DNA of 40,896 nt from Methanobacteriota archaeon (GTDB lineage: Archaea > Thermoplasmatota > Poseidoniia > Poseidoniales > Thalassarchaeaceae), in contig JABIKU010000018.1 in NCBI GenBank assembly GCA_018654845.1, forward strand, positions 1-40,896. The letters are read 5' to 3'. A program made the position numbers and the translations under genes. Positions 1 through 8,510 of the stretch are shown piece by piece. Under the pieces are notes generated by a model. It saw nothing but the letters and a program-made list of their open reading frames with translations, did not search any database and was not told where the DNA came from. The stretch's first letter is position 1. Each line of letters opens with the position of its first letter.

Positions 1-12
1 TGAGGAATACCC

Positions 13-291
13 ATGACACATGTTGTTACAACCGCTTGCGTTGATCACAAATACCAAGAATGCGTTGCTGTTTGCCCAGTAGAAGCATTTAGAGAAGCTG
101 AAAAATACCTGGTCATTGACCCTGATGAATGCATTGATTGTGGCGCTTGTATACCCGAATGTCCAGTGGGAGCAATTTATGCGGATACCGATTTACCTGA
201 TGAACAAGAATCGTGGCTAGATAGAAATGAAAATGAGGCCGTCGATCTTCCAATAGCTGAAGGCGATTCTCCGGTATTAGCAGATTCTTGA
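13..291 (+). CDS. 7Fe-type ferredoxin ([3Fe-4S]/[4Fe-4S])
   Basis: This 92-residue protein is a small soluble electron carrier. Cys9, Cys17 and Cys21-Pro are spaced C-x7-C-x3-CP, and CIDCGACIPECP follows at residues 40-51. This is the arrangement of seven-iron ferredoxins such as Azotobacter FdI, where the extra cysteine between the first two ligands is not a cluster ligand. Here that position is His12. By family rule Cys9, Cys17 and Cys50 would hold the 3Fe cluster and Cys21, 40, 43 and 46 the 4Fe cluster. The acidic C-terminal tail is also usual. The ATG follows a TGAGG ribosome-binding sequence. The redox partner is unknown. The gene is complete and upstream context is outside the window. 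Confidence 0.9.
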   Translation: MTHVVTTACVDHKYQECVAVCPVEAFREAEKYLVIDPDECIDCGACIPECPVGAIYADTDLPDEQESWLDRNENEAVDLPIAEGDSPVLADS

Positions 292-359
292 AGTGATTTT
301 TCGATTCGTAAGAATTCGCTAAACATAGGTTATTGAACTATCGAAAGTGCGGTCTGCAT

Positions 360-1349
360 ATGGCAAATTCACTCGACTTCAAACAAATGAGGCACGGCAC
401 CACTTTACTTAAGCGAGGATTTGCAAAAATGCAAGAAGGAGGAGTCATCATGGATGTCGTTAACCCTGAAGAAGCACATATCGCGGAGGATGCTGGTGCA
501 GTTTCAGTAATGGCATTGGAACGCGTACCTGCAGATATTCGAGCCGATGGTGGGGTTGCTCGAATGAGCCATCCCGATTTGATTAGAGAAATAATCGAAA
601 CTACCAGTATTCCTGTAATGGCCAAGGCACGAATTGGTCATTCAGATGAAGCAAAAGTATTGGAAGCTCTAGGAGTCGACATGGTGGATGAATCTGAAGT
701 ATTAACTCCAGCAGACCCGTTCTATCACATCCCCAAAAATGACTTTTCTATCCCATTTGTCTGTGGCTGTACAAATTTGGGAGAAGCTATCAGAAGGGTT
801 GCTGAAGGAGCTGCTATGATCCGAACAAAAGGAGAAGCAGGTACAGGAAATGTAGTCAGTGCAATTCAACATGCAAGAGTCGTAGCTGAAGAAATTAATC
901 TTGCACAGACAACTGATGCAGCTGGAAGGGAAAAAATGGTCAATCAAATAATGAAAGGTTTCCATAGATTAGAATCCGCTTCAGAATTCGGTTTTTCTGT
1001 GAAAAGTACACCATTTGGTACGATGGATGAATTACGAAATGAAGCTTCATTAATTCTTGAAGAAGTAGCATCAATTGGAAGATTACCAGTCGTTACATTC
1101 TCGGCGGGAGGAATAGCCACTCCAACTGATGCAGCACTATTAATGAATCAAGGAATGGATGGGATTTTTGTAGGATCTGGTATTTTTAAATCATCTGATC
1201 CAATAGTCACAGCGGAAGCAATAGTACTAGCTACTCATCATTATGAAGATGCAACGATTGTCGCCGAAGCGTCGGCAATGATTGGAGATGCTATGCCTGG
1301 CTTAGAAATTGAAAGTTTAGATGTTCGTTTAGAAGAACGTGGATGGTAG
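360..1349 (+). CDS. pdxS: Pyridoxal 5'-phosphate synthase subunit PdxS
   Basis: PdxS makes PLP from ribose 5-phosphate, glyceraldehyde 3-phosphate and ammonia supplied by the glutaminase PdxT. The catalytic residues are recognisable: Asp32 in VIMDV, Lys89 in [10 protein letters not shown] (first ribose-binding lysine) and Lys157 in [11 protein letters not shown] (second lysine). At 329 residues it is longer than bacterial PdxS (about 294) and similar to methanogen PdxS, with extra sequence after the second lysine. I chose the ATG at 360 (MANSLDFKQ) over the upstream TTG at 333, because the nine added residues are not family-like. No pdxT is in the window. The gene converges on the coiled-coil gene with only two bases between stop codons. 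Confidence 0.95.
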   Translation: MANSLDFKQMRHGTTLLKRGFAKMQEGGVIMDVVNPEEAHIAEDAGAVSVMALERVPADIRADGGVARMSHPDLIREIIETTSIPVMAKARIGHSDEAKVLEALGVDMVDESEVLTPADPFYHIPKNDFSIPFVCGCTNLGEAIRRVAEGAAMIRTKGEAGTGNVVSAIQHARVVAEEINLAQTTDAAGREKMVNQIMKGFHRLESASEFGFSVKSTPFGTMDELRNEASLILEEVASIGRLPVVTFSAGGIATPTDAALLMNQGMDGIFVGSGIFKSSDPIVTAEAIVLATHHYEDATIVAEASAMIGDAMPGLEIESLDVRLEERGW

Positions 1350-1351
1350 AG

Positions 1352-2398
1352 TTATTTTCTTCCTCTAGTCGTGCCAAATTTCCTGCCTCGCTTTTTATTA
1401 CGACTAACTTCTTTTGTAATGGATAATTGATTGTCTGATTCTTGAACTCCCCCGAGAGTCAATGATCCGCTATTCAATAATTGAGCGGTGAGAGAATTCG
1501 CCATTCCCTCATCTTGATCAGGAGTTTTCAATGCATCTTTAACGGATTGATTATGATCTCGGATAACTCTTTCACGCTCTTCATTAGCAGCTTTGATCTC
1601 ATCCCGAATTTCATTACATTGATCAATTATTTCTTTCATGTTTTTGTGAACTTCGTTTGCTGCTTCCCTAGAAGTGAGAAAGGCTGCATGTAAACGATCG
1701 CCTTCGGCTCTCAAGAAATCCCTCTCTTCCAACATTGGCTTTACATCTTCCCAGATTTTATCTGCTTGCTTATGGCAATCAATCATAGCCTGATGCTCTG
1801 AATCTGCCTCAGCCTTCAGAATAATTATGGAACCATCCATATCATTTAGATCAATCTTGATAATTTCAAATTCGGCCACAGCCGGCAATAATTCATCTCT
1901 TCGTGAAATCAAAGATTTGAGTTTTTTTAACAATTTGTTTTCAGACTCGAGAGTTAACCGTCCATCGGTCATCATAGTATTTTCAATCCGATCAATTTCA
2001 CCAACAGTTTCAGTCAATTGTACTACAATAGATTTAGAATTCTTTTCATCTGTACTACGACCTCTCTTTTGGCTGATTAATTCCCTAATTTGGTTTTGAA
2101 TCTCATCTCTCTTCGCTTTGTGTACTTTCGCTTGATCTCGAATGGATTTTTGCTCATCTAATTGGGCCTTAATTGATTCTCGCAATTCTTTTCCTTGTTC
2201 TTGAATCGCATTCCGAGAATCAGCAGCCCTACGAGCCTCTTCATTGTGACTATTGCGTTGATCACGCATGCGACGCATACGCGTTTCCATAGCATGTAGA
2301 CGAGTTCTTAAATCGTCATCTGGCTTCTCAGCATCTTCGGGCACAACACGCCGAGAAGGGAACCCTTCTTCAATGAAACTACTTGAATCAGAGCCCAA
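1352..2398 (-). CDS. COG1340-like coiled-coil protein 1
   Basis: This 348-residue protein is almost all charged coiled coil, with no signal peptide or membrane segment. Repeated RDQRN / KRDEIQNQIREL phrases resemble the archaeal COG1340 coiled-coil family, whose function is unknown. A helical-turn motif near the middle (LTLESENKLLKKL) matches equivalent turns in the three coiled-coil genes at 6.6-9.4 kb. The C-terminus carries LLNSGSLTLGG and a basic tail, KKRGRKFGTTRGRK, very like the protein at 7466-8428. The start is TTG at 2398 and overlaps the upstream membrane-protein gene by 11 bases, with no clear ribosome-binding site, so translational coupling is likely. It is the last gene of a four-gene minus-strand run. 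Confidence 0.8.
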   Translation of the reverse strand: MGSDSSSFIEEGFPSRRVVPEDAEKPDDDLRTRLHAMETRMRRMRDQRNSHNEEARRAADSRNAIQEQGKELRESIKAQLDEQKSIRDQAKVHKAKRDEIQNQIRELISQKRGRSTDEKNSKSIVVQLTETVGEIDRIENTMMTDGRLTLESENKLLKKLKSLISRRDELLPAVAEFEIIKIDLNDMDGSIIILKAEADSEHQAMIDCHKQADKIWEDVKPMLEERDFLRAEGDRLHAAFLTSREAANEVHKNMKEIIDQCNEIRDEIKAANEERERVIRDHNQSVKDALKTPDQDEGMANSLTAQLLNSGSLTLGGVQESDNQLSITKEVSRNKKRGRKFGTTRGRK

Positions 2399-3956
2399 TT
2401 AGTGAAGTGAAAAATGGTAATATCGGCGAAAGTACAACAATCGCAGCACCTGCTAAAAATAAGCCACCAACAGTCAATCGAAGCCTAGTAAACATGTCAG
2501 GTCTATTTTGAACTGTTAGTACTCGGCCAGAGATTAAATTCCCATAAATGTCTTCGAGTCGCACGGAAACAGTAGCCTCCCCAGTATGGGCTGGCAAAAG
2601 ACTCTGCCAAATAATATCTGTAGATTTTAGCGCATCTGGCAATTGTTGAATTATTGAAAGATTACTTTTTCCTATTTTCAAGGGTTCATATGGGTCGATT
2701 CGAAGGTTGTAAACACATTCATTTGGACGAAAATCAGGAGTTTGAACTCGCAAAATTAAATCGACAGGGGAGTCTCCTTGATTTAGGATGAAAGCGAATA
2801 AATTTGCTCTACCAACAACTACATTCTCCATGTCTACATCAAACCAAATATTTCTCGAATGCCCCTTTTCTAAATGCATTCTCATTCTATCATGTAATCT
2901 AAAAAATGATGCGCAACGATTTCTAGCTCGTATCAATAATCGATCCCACGTCTCTTCACCTAATTCAGGATGATTGAATAGTTCATCAATAATGTGAATC
3001 GGCATTAACAATTCTAAAGAATTCATGAATTCATTTTCGTTCATCAATCCTGCTCTCCGAATGTGCAATAAATGTAACAAGCCTTCTTGTAAATTTGTCA
3101 AACTTCTACCATCATCAATATCATTTTGAACAAGCCTGAGATAATCAGAAATCTTCACAGCAAGAAGGGGGTCCACATGCGCTCTAATCACATCAGAAAA
3201 TGGCCGACGCAAAAGAGCTGGGTGAACAGGTGGAGAGAATGCATCGAGCATTCCCCAAGGTTCTGATGCATTAAAGCGAGAGCGATTCGATACCATATGA
3301 ACACCGTGGCCCGATAACAATGCTCCTGTTGAGAGTGCCAAAAGAACTGGTGTTCCCATAGAAAAATCAGAAAATTGTAAACTAAGTAGTAGGAATGTTC
3401 CTGACAAAAACATTAGAAGAGTCGTCGCTCCAACCTGACGAATTGAACCTTCAATTGTTTCTTTCATCTCAGCATATCCGTGGGCACTTTTGAAAGTAAA
3501 TCCAGATGTAGTCAATCGATCTGATTGAAGATAAAATATTTTTCTTGTGAGAATTAATAGTCGAAACAAAACGATTAACAATCCGATGTCTGCAACCAAA
3601 ATAAAAAGAGCAATGATGTAAAATCCACTATTGACATTAACCTCTCCAATCAAAGGTTGGGCATTTTCTACCCACCAATTTGGCGCTGAATTAGTGAATG
3701 ATTGGGCGAGTCCAAATAGTAATATCACAAGCATTGGCAATACGGAAACAAATCTTGTCCCTCGACTAATAAAGAGGCGATCAATCCTAACTAGAATAGA
3801 TTCATACGATTGATATTTAGTTATCATATCTGATTTGATTGGGTATTTATGAATTGTTTTTTCACGATTCATCTTAGAAGGTAATACAGGTGCCGAAGGA
3901 GGTGAGTTCTCTTTTGAGTTATTATTTTCGTTCAAAATATCATTGAGTTCTTTCAT
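2388..3956 (-). CDS. Multi-span membrane protein, unknown function
   Basis: I do not recognise this 522-residue protein. A hydrophilic N-terminus of about 65 residues is followed by hydrophobic segments near residues 69-87, 111-135, 178-194 and 201-222. Then comes a soluble region of roughly 270 residues and a final membrane segment near 497-518. The soluble region ends in a part with alternating beta-like pattern (residues about 370-480), resembling the CARDB-type domains of its neighbour at 4619-6493. The ATG has a strong GAGGTGA site. Position between a DtxR-type regulator and a coiled-coil protein suggests a membrane anchor or partner for the coiled-coil proteins, which is inference. Confidence 0.75.
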   Translation of the reverse strand: MKELNDILNENNNSKENSPPSAPVLPSKMNREKTIHKYPIKSDMITKYQSYESILVRIDRLFISRGTRFVSVLPMLVILLFGLAQSFTNSAPNWWVENAQPLIGEVNVNSGFYIIALFILVADIGLLIVLFRLLILTRKIFYLQSDRLTTSGFTFKSAHGYAEMKETIEGSIRQVGATTLLMFLSGTFLLLSLQFSDFSMGTPVLLALSTGALLSGHGVHMVSNRSRFNASEPWGMLDAFSPPVHPALLRRPFSDVIRAHVDPLLAVKISDYLRLVQNDIDDGRSLTNLQEGLLHLLHIRRAGLMNENEFMNSLELLMPIHIIDELFNHPELGEETWDRLLIRARNRCASFFRLHDRMRMHLEKGHSRNIWFDVDMENVVVGRANLFAFILNQGDSPVDLILRVQTPDFRPNECVYNLRIDPYEPLKIGKSNLSIIQQLPDALKSTDIIWQSLLPAHTGEATVSVRLEDIYGNLISGRVLTVQNRPDMFTRLRLTVGGLFLAGAAIVVLSPILPFFTSLIGL

Positions 3957-3965
3957 TATTTCACC

Positions 3966-4613
3966 TCAAATTGTTCTTGCAAGGATACGAAAACCTATTT
4001 GCTCTGAAAATTGGATGTTTTTTTCTCCAATAAAATATTCATTATCTGAATGAATGATTTTTTGACCTATTTCAATACCTAAATCTTGAATGGTTCGATT
4101 TTCAACACCCCCGGACAAAATCACCTCTATTATCGCAGAAGTATCTGGAGGTAATGTTTGGATGGGAAGAAGCACACCGCTACCAATCAAGACGGGGGTT
4201 CGTTTAATTTGAGGGATTTTATTACCATCTAAATGTAGTTCGGGGAAGCCCAAGAATTCATCTAATCGTGATTCCAATTCATCATCAACAGCATGTTCCA
4301 TCTTACAGGAGATTTCATCAACATCCCCTTGAAAGCCAATAATTTCTCGTAATAATATTTGCAAAAGAGCTTCTCTACGTTTAATTTTTGCAGTATGATG
4401 GAATCCTTCGGATGTTAACCTCGAACCACGGTATGGAATGTGAGTGACGAACCCTCTTAGAGCGAGACGTTGTATCATTTCAGTTGTTGAAGCAGGACTG
4501 ACGTTCATCATTTCTGCTAATTGAGTTGTTTTGACTATTTTATCAGGTTGTTCGAAATGAGCTTCAAAAATACGTTTGAGATACATCTCTTCAAATTCAC
4601 TTAATTCACTCAT
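3966..4613 (-). CDS. DtxR/MntR-family metal-dependent transcription regulator
   Basis: The 215-residue protein has the three-part layout of DtxR repressors. An N-terminal winged helix (about 1-70, with SPASTTEMIQRL and RGSRLTSEG) is followed by a dimerisation/metal domain (about 71-145, EHAVDDELESRLDEFLG) and a C-terminal SH3/FeoA-like domain (about 150-215). Primary metal-site residues align with DtxR Met10, Cys102, Glu105 and His106 as Met10, Cys103, Glu106 and His107. By eye the ancillary ligands His79, Glu83 and His98 are replaced by Glu, Gln and Asp, so metal choice may differ. The ATG has a GGGTGA site. It lies second in the minus-strand run and could regulate the inverted repeat at 6541-6555, which is inference. 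Confidence 0.85.
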   Translation of the reverse strand: MSELSEFEEMYLKRIFEAHFEQPDKIVKTTQLAEMMNVSPASTTEMIQRLALRGFVTHIPYRGSRLTSEGFHHTAKIKRREALLQILLREIIGFQGDVDEISCKMEHAVDDELESRLDEFLGFPELHLDGNKIPQIKRTPVLIGSGVLLPIQTLPPDTSAIIEVILSGGVENRTIQDLGIEIGQKIIHSDNEYFIGEKNIQFSEQIGFRILARTI

Positions 4614-4618
4614 TCAAA

Positions 4619-6493
4619 TCACCCTACCTCTGAAATAAATTCTGAACGGCAGGCTGGGCATCTAGATCTAATTGGACGCTTATCAATTGGCACACGTAAA
4701 ACTTGGTCACATGTAGGACAGGAAAGGATATCATCTGTTGATTTTGACGTTAGATTTTGTTCCGGTTCTATATTTTCCGATAATTGAGACTCTTTGTTTT
4801 CTGAATCATTATAAATTATCGTTTGAGAATTTATTACTGGGAATTGTTGGGTACACGCAGGACATTTTACATCGCCTTCATGACTTGATGGAATGTTTAA
4901 CCTCTGGTTACAACCAGGACATTGAATTTCTTTTTTAGAATCGATTTGGTTCCGCCTTGAAATTCTAGTTTCCGAAGAGCGTTTTGATTTGGCATCAGTT
5001 GTAGAAGGCGTCCGTTGAGAAAATGCTCGATAAACAACCGCACTCGCCATCACCAGAGATAACCCCGATAATGCTCCATAAACAGCAGCAGCGATATTGA
5101 ATGGTAGAACTATGCCTGTATTTATTTTTTCTTCAGTGGCAACAGAGATTTGTTTCGAAGTCACTAAACCTTCCATCAACCAAATAATTTCGAGATCGAC
5201 TGTTTGAGAATAACTCCACGAAGGAATAGATAAGGAACTAGAAAATGAACCACCCGGCCCTACCGGAGATACATTTTGTTCAGCGAGAATTAAGTTATCA
5301 GCGACATTTACAATACGAATAATTCCAATTTGTGTAGATTCGGTACCAGAATTATTTAACCAATAATTAATTGAAATAGATTCGGATAATATTGCTTGAG
5401 CCGGAATAATACTTCCACTTTCAATAGTTGGAATAATTACAGGGGGCTGTAATTCAAGAATAATTATTGCATCTCCTTCAGATGCAATCCATCCATTGGC
5501 CGAGCCAATTATCTGTAACCGCTCCCCATCTGGGTGACCTAGAATAACAGAAATCACCCTTATCCCTGGGGACATTTCAAGGTTTATTGATTGGAACTCA
5601 GAATATTCATTATTATTTTTTAATTGAATAGAAATATCGATATTTCTGTCTTTTCCATCGCCCATTAATAACTCAAAATTTACAATTAATCCACCATTAA
5701 TAGTCCAATCCATGTCCACTATTTGGATAGAAAATTGTTGCGCTTCTAAAATTACTATTTCCATGGTTCCGTTTAAATTGATTGAAACTCCACCGGTAGA
5801 TGAAATTATTTTCCAATCTATTGAATGTTGACCTTCTTGTCCGATCAAAAATGTAGTACTCACCTCTCTGCTTGAACCAGGAGAAATATATATTGGATTG
5901 CCAATTGAGATAATACTCCCATCAGGTTTGTAAAGACCTAATTCAACTTCACCACCATTTTCACCATTGTTATGGACGAGAAGAGATGCAACCAACTCAT
6001 CTCCTACATGTGCAGGTTGACCAATGATTGCGACATCAGGAGTTCCTGCTGCAGTAAAATTGATTGGGTTGGGCCCAATTCTCAAATCGAGTATTTCAAC
6101 CACTTCTGAATTAATAAGTTCAAGTTTACACAATAGGTTTCCTTCATACACAGGTCCAAATTGAATCTCGATTAGGGAATTATCTTCTTCAGTCAACATA
6201 CCACTATTTCCCCCATACCATTGACCATTAAATCCAAAACTGAATTCCCATGAATCGTTTCCAGCTGAATTTTGAGAAAGTTCGATACTCAATAGGACAA
6301 TATCGCCAGAAGAAATTGTAACGTTTTCATTCTCTAATCCTGTTGAGCCGTCAATAATTCTTACATCCCAAAGAGAAGCTTCTTCGATTGAATAATTACC
6401 AACCTCTGCATGTGCCTCACTAACAAAAAATAATATTATCAACAATACTATCGATGAACGTGAGATAGAAGTCAAACTCTCACCGAGACTCAT
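4619..6493 (-). CDS. Single-span surface protein with two cytoplasmic zinc ribbons
   Basis: This 624-residue protein starts with a signal peptide (hydrophobic stretch ending SEAHA, residues about 14-31). A large extracellular part rich in beta sequence follows, including CARDB-like segments (for example VHNNGENGGEVELGLYKPDG). A membrane helix lies near 463-491. The cytoplasmic tail carries two CxxC...CxxC zinc ribbons, with Cys525/528/544/547 and Cys592/595/612/615, of the MJ0042-like type. I chose ATG 6493 rather than the upstream in-frame TTG 6511. Surface domains joined through one helix to zinc ribbons suggest a receptor or scaffold. The ligand is unknown. It leads the minus-strand run and diverges from the coiled-coil run starting at 6588. 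Confidence 0.75.
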   Translation of the reverse strand: MSLGESLTSISRSSIVLLIILFFVSEAHAEVGNYSIEEASLWDVRIIDGSTGLENENVTISSGDIVLLSIELSQNSAGNDSWEFSFGFNGQWYGGNSGMLTEEDNSLIEIQFGPVYEGNLLCKLELINSEVVEILDLRIGPNPINFTAAGTPDVAIIGQPAHVGDELVASLLVHNNGENGGEVELGLYKPDGSIISIGNPIYISPGSSREVSTTFLIGQEGQHSIDWKIISSTGGVSINLNGTMEIVILEAQQFSIQIVDMDWTINGGLIVNFELLMGDGKDRNIDISIQLKNNNEYSEFQSINLEMSPGIRVISVILGHPDGERLQIIGSANGWIASEGDAIIILELQPPVIIPTIESGSIIPAQAILSESISINYWLNNSGTESTQIGIIRIVNVADNLILAEQNVSPVGPGGSFSSSLSIPSWSYSQTVDLEIIWLMEGLVTSKQISVATEEKINTGIVLPFNIAAAVYGALSGLSLVMASAVVYRAFSQRTPSTTDAKSKRSSETRISRRNQIDSKKEIQCPGCNQRLNIPSSHEGDVKCPACTQQFPVINSQTIIYNDSENKESQLSENIEPEQNLTSKSTDDILSCPTCDQVLRVPIDKRPIRSRCPACRSEFISEVG

Positions 6494-6540
6494 CAATACT
6501 CGTCGAATCAATTGACCGTATCAATGAAACCCATGTTCTA

Positions 6541-6555
6541 GGTCACATAGTGACC
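6541..6555. promoter_or_regulatory. Perfect inverted repeat in divergent promoter region
   Basis: GGTCAC-ATA-GTGACC has six-base arms and a three-base spacer. It lies between two divergent operons (starts at 6493 minus and 6588 plus), directly beside a TATA-like element. It looks like an operator. The DtxR-type protein encoded at 3966-4613 is the obvious candidate ligand, although the sequence is not a classical IdeR or MntR box. Confidence 0.5.
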
Positions 6556-6564
6556 TTTATGCAT
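6556..6564 (+). promoter_or_regulatory. TATA-like element for the coiled-coil operon
   Basis: TTTATGCAT is centred about 28 bases before the ATG at 6588. Archaeal TATA boxes sit about 26-27 bases before the transcription start, so the mRNA would be leaderless or nearly so. No ribosome-binding sequence is seen before this ATG, in agreement. Confidence 0.45.
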
Positions 6565-6587
6565 ACCATCCAAGTGCCCCGAATCCA

Positions 6588-7469
6588 ATGGATACCGATG
6601 CACTGCTGTCTGTCTCACCCACAGATATGGCGAAAGCCTTACTCGCCCGCCGGCAGATGTTGAAAGATCAATTACCAACAGTAATTCGAACTCTAGAAGC
6701 AGAGGAAGAATCTTTAGCCCCAAAGGTCGAACGAGCAGTGAATTCACACCGTACTTCAAATACTAAAGTAAGTGAATTAAAATCAAATAGGAATGAAGCT
6801 CAAAAAAAGGCTGGAGAATTCCTTAAGCAAGTAAAATACTCACAAGAAAAATTACTTTCATCGGGTGGAATGGTAAATTTGGATCCTACGTGGGTTAAGG
6901 AGAAATTACTTGAGGAACTTGAAGAAATAGAAGAAAAAATCCAAGTTTCTGCACTCGATCATAAAGCGGAAAAAAAACTCATCGACCGCAGGAAAAAATT
7001 AATTGAAAAGAATGAAAATTGGTTAAAAGAACGCCGAGATTCTAACCCAGAAATGACAATTTACATTGAAGCCAGACAAAAAATGAGTGAATATTATCGT
7101 GAAGCAGACAAAGCTCATCAGGTAATGTTAGTCAAGGTAAAAAAGGCTCAACCTCTTCATGAAAAACAATTTATTTTAACTAATGAACTTCGTGAAATAC
7201 GCAGGCAACTCGACAGGGCAAAGGAATTAATGGCTCAATCAGAACGAACTATTTCATACTGGGAAAGAAGGTTGACTGATGGATTTGGCGAGTTAGGTTC
7301 AGATTTCTCTGATTTATTAATTGCACAACAAAAGGTGGCATCTGGTGGGAATTCCAGCTTCGCCAGAAATAAAAAGAAAAATAACAAAATGTTTGCTCAG
7401 CGAAAAAACAACTCTTCAAAAAATTCTCCTAAAGAAACTAATGGTGGAAATGGGGGTGAAGAAGAGTGA
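6588..7469 (+). CDS. COG1340-like coiled-coil protein 2
   Basis: This 293-residue, highly charged protein is mostly helical, with no signal or membrane segment. Heptad-rich regions span about 15-90 and 105-240. A central turn (ALDHKAEKKLIDRRKKL, about residues 122-138) matches the conserved LxxExExxL hairpin of the other three coiled-coil proteins. The C-terminus is low-complexity and rich in Lys/Asn/Ser/Gly, after a weak version of the shared tail motif (DLLIAQQKVASGG). It is first of three same-strand coiled-coil genes and overlaps the next by four bases (GTGA). Molecular role is unknown. A filament or scaffold role is inference from structure only. Confidence 0.8.
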   Translation: MDTDALLSVSPTDMAKALLARRQMLKDQLPTVIRTLEAEEESLAPKVERAVNSHRTSNTKVSELKSNRNEAQKKAGEFLKQVKYSQEKLLSSGGMVNLDPTWVKEKLLEELEEIEEKIQVSALDHKAEKKLIDRRKKLIEKNENWLKERRDSNPEMTIYIEARQKMSEYYREADKAHQVMLVKVKKAQPLHEKQFILTNELREIRRQLDRAKELMAQSERTISYWERRLTDGFGELGSDFSDLLIAQQKVASGGNSSFARNKKKNNKMFAQRKNNSSKNSPKETNGGNGGEEE

Positions 7470-8428
7470 GTACCGAAACAAAAGAGGGAATGTTTTCGGA
7501 TCTTGAAGAATTATCACATTCTGAAGTGAAAGATTTAGTCAAAGATGTAGATATTATGGTTCGTTCTTTTGAACAAGAGCACCATGATCTTCGTGATGAA
7601 CGGAAAAACCAAATCACTCTTGTCAAATCAATGCGCCTAGCAGTTGGAGAAATAGAAGAAGGGAATCAGGAGCGAAAGAAATTGCTTCAACGATTTCATT
7701 CAGCAAGAAAATCTTCAGAAACTGCGCGAAACAATAGAGATGCTGTAAACAAAGCCGTCCCCCCTCCAGTGAGCATTCTAAAAGAATGGCTAGGTGAAAC
7801 TCATCAACGGTTAGTTACGATTAACAATGACTTAACTTCAGTTCCAACCTTAAATCGAGAAATTGAAATGTTCAAACGGTTCTTCGAAATACAAGCATCT
7901 GTAGTAAGGAAATATGATTCAGAAAAATTCCATTCTGAATATGTAAAACATATTGAGTCAATTAGGGAAATAACTTCAGAATTGGATAAAACTAGAAAAT
8001 CAATATCCTCAAAACCAAAACAATCAGATGTCGAAGAAGAATACAATCCATCTCATTCAGATGTAAGAAAGATAAGTAAACGAATTACTAATATTGATAA
8101 AAAATTAGATTCGCTTTACTCAGAAATAAAAGAGCAAAAGAAGCAACTAAAACGACTTCGATCGTATGTGAATATTACAAGAGGAAGAGGGAAACCAATT
8201 AAAATTGCAGAAGTAAAAACTCGTGCACAGAGCGGCGGGTCACTTAATGCTGCTGAACTTGGAGCACTCCTCAATTCAGGTGGATTAACTGAATTAACTC
8301 GTGAAGAATCTTCAAAAACATTAGAATCAAAACCAAATAAATCCAATTCAAAAAAACCAAGAAGAAAATTTGGAGTGGCTCGTCGTGGAGCTAGGCATGG
8401 AAATCTAGCTACTCGCAGAGAGGAATAA
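7466..8428 (+). CDS. COG1340-like coiled-coil protein 3
   Basis: This 320-residue coiled-coil protein has helical blocks at about 10-105 and 115-245, broken at a Pro-rich turn (AVPPPVSILKEWL). The C-terminal tail has LGALLNSGGLTELTREE followed by KKPRRKFGVARRG, nearly the same as the end of the protein at 1352-2398. The start is GTG, with GGGGTGA six to eight bases upstream, overlapping the previous stop in a GTGA arrangement, so translation is probably coupled. There is no catalytic motif. Confidence 0.8.
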   Translation: MSTETKEGMFSDLEELSHSEVKDLVKDVDIMVRSFEQEHHDLRDERKNQITLVKSMRLAVGEIEEGNQERKKLLQRFHSARKSSETARNNRDAVNKAVPPPVSILKEWLGETHQRLVTINNDLTSVPTLNREIEMFKRFFEIQASVVRKYDSEKFHSEYVKHIESIREITSELDKTRKSISSKPKQSDVEEEYNPSHSDVRKISKRITNIDKKLDSLYSEIKEQKKQLKRLRSYVNITRGRGKPIKIAEVKTRAQSGGSLNAAELGALLNSGGLTELTREESSKTLESKPNKSNSKKPRRKFGVARRGARHGNLATRREE

Positions 8429-8462
8429 TCGCTAGGACAAAAACGCCTCACTGCTACTATGG

Positions 8463-8471
8463 TATTATATG
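8463..8471 (+). promoter_or_regulatory. TATA-like element before third coiled-coil gene
   Basis: TATTATATG lies about 27 bases before position 8493. A transcript starting there would carry the ribosome-binding sequence GGAGAGGAG (8496-8504) and the ATG at 8511. This supports the 8511 start over ATG 8469 and suggests that this gene can be transcribed separately from 6588-8428. Confidence 0.4.
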
Positions 8472-8510
8472 CAACATGAATGCGCCGGAATGACAGGAGA
8501 GGAGTGTTTG

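Noticed and set aside
702-965. Open frame on the minus strand inside pdxS
   Set aside because: It lies fully opposite a strongly conserved enzyme gene and has no family-like features or start signal.
6538-6759. Minus-strand frame over the start of coiled-coil protein 2
   Set aside because: It overlaps the start of a convincing gene and the inverted-repeat region. The sequence is not protein-like.
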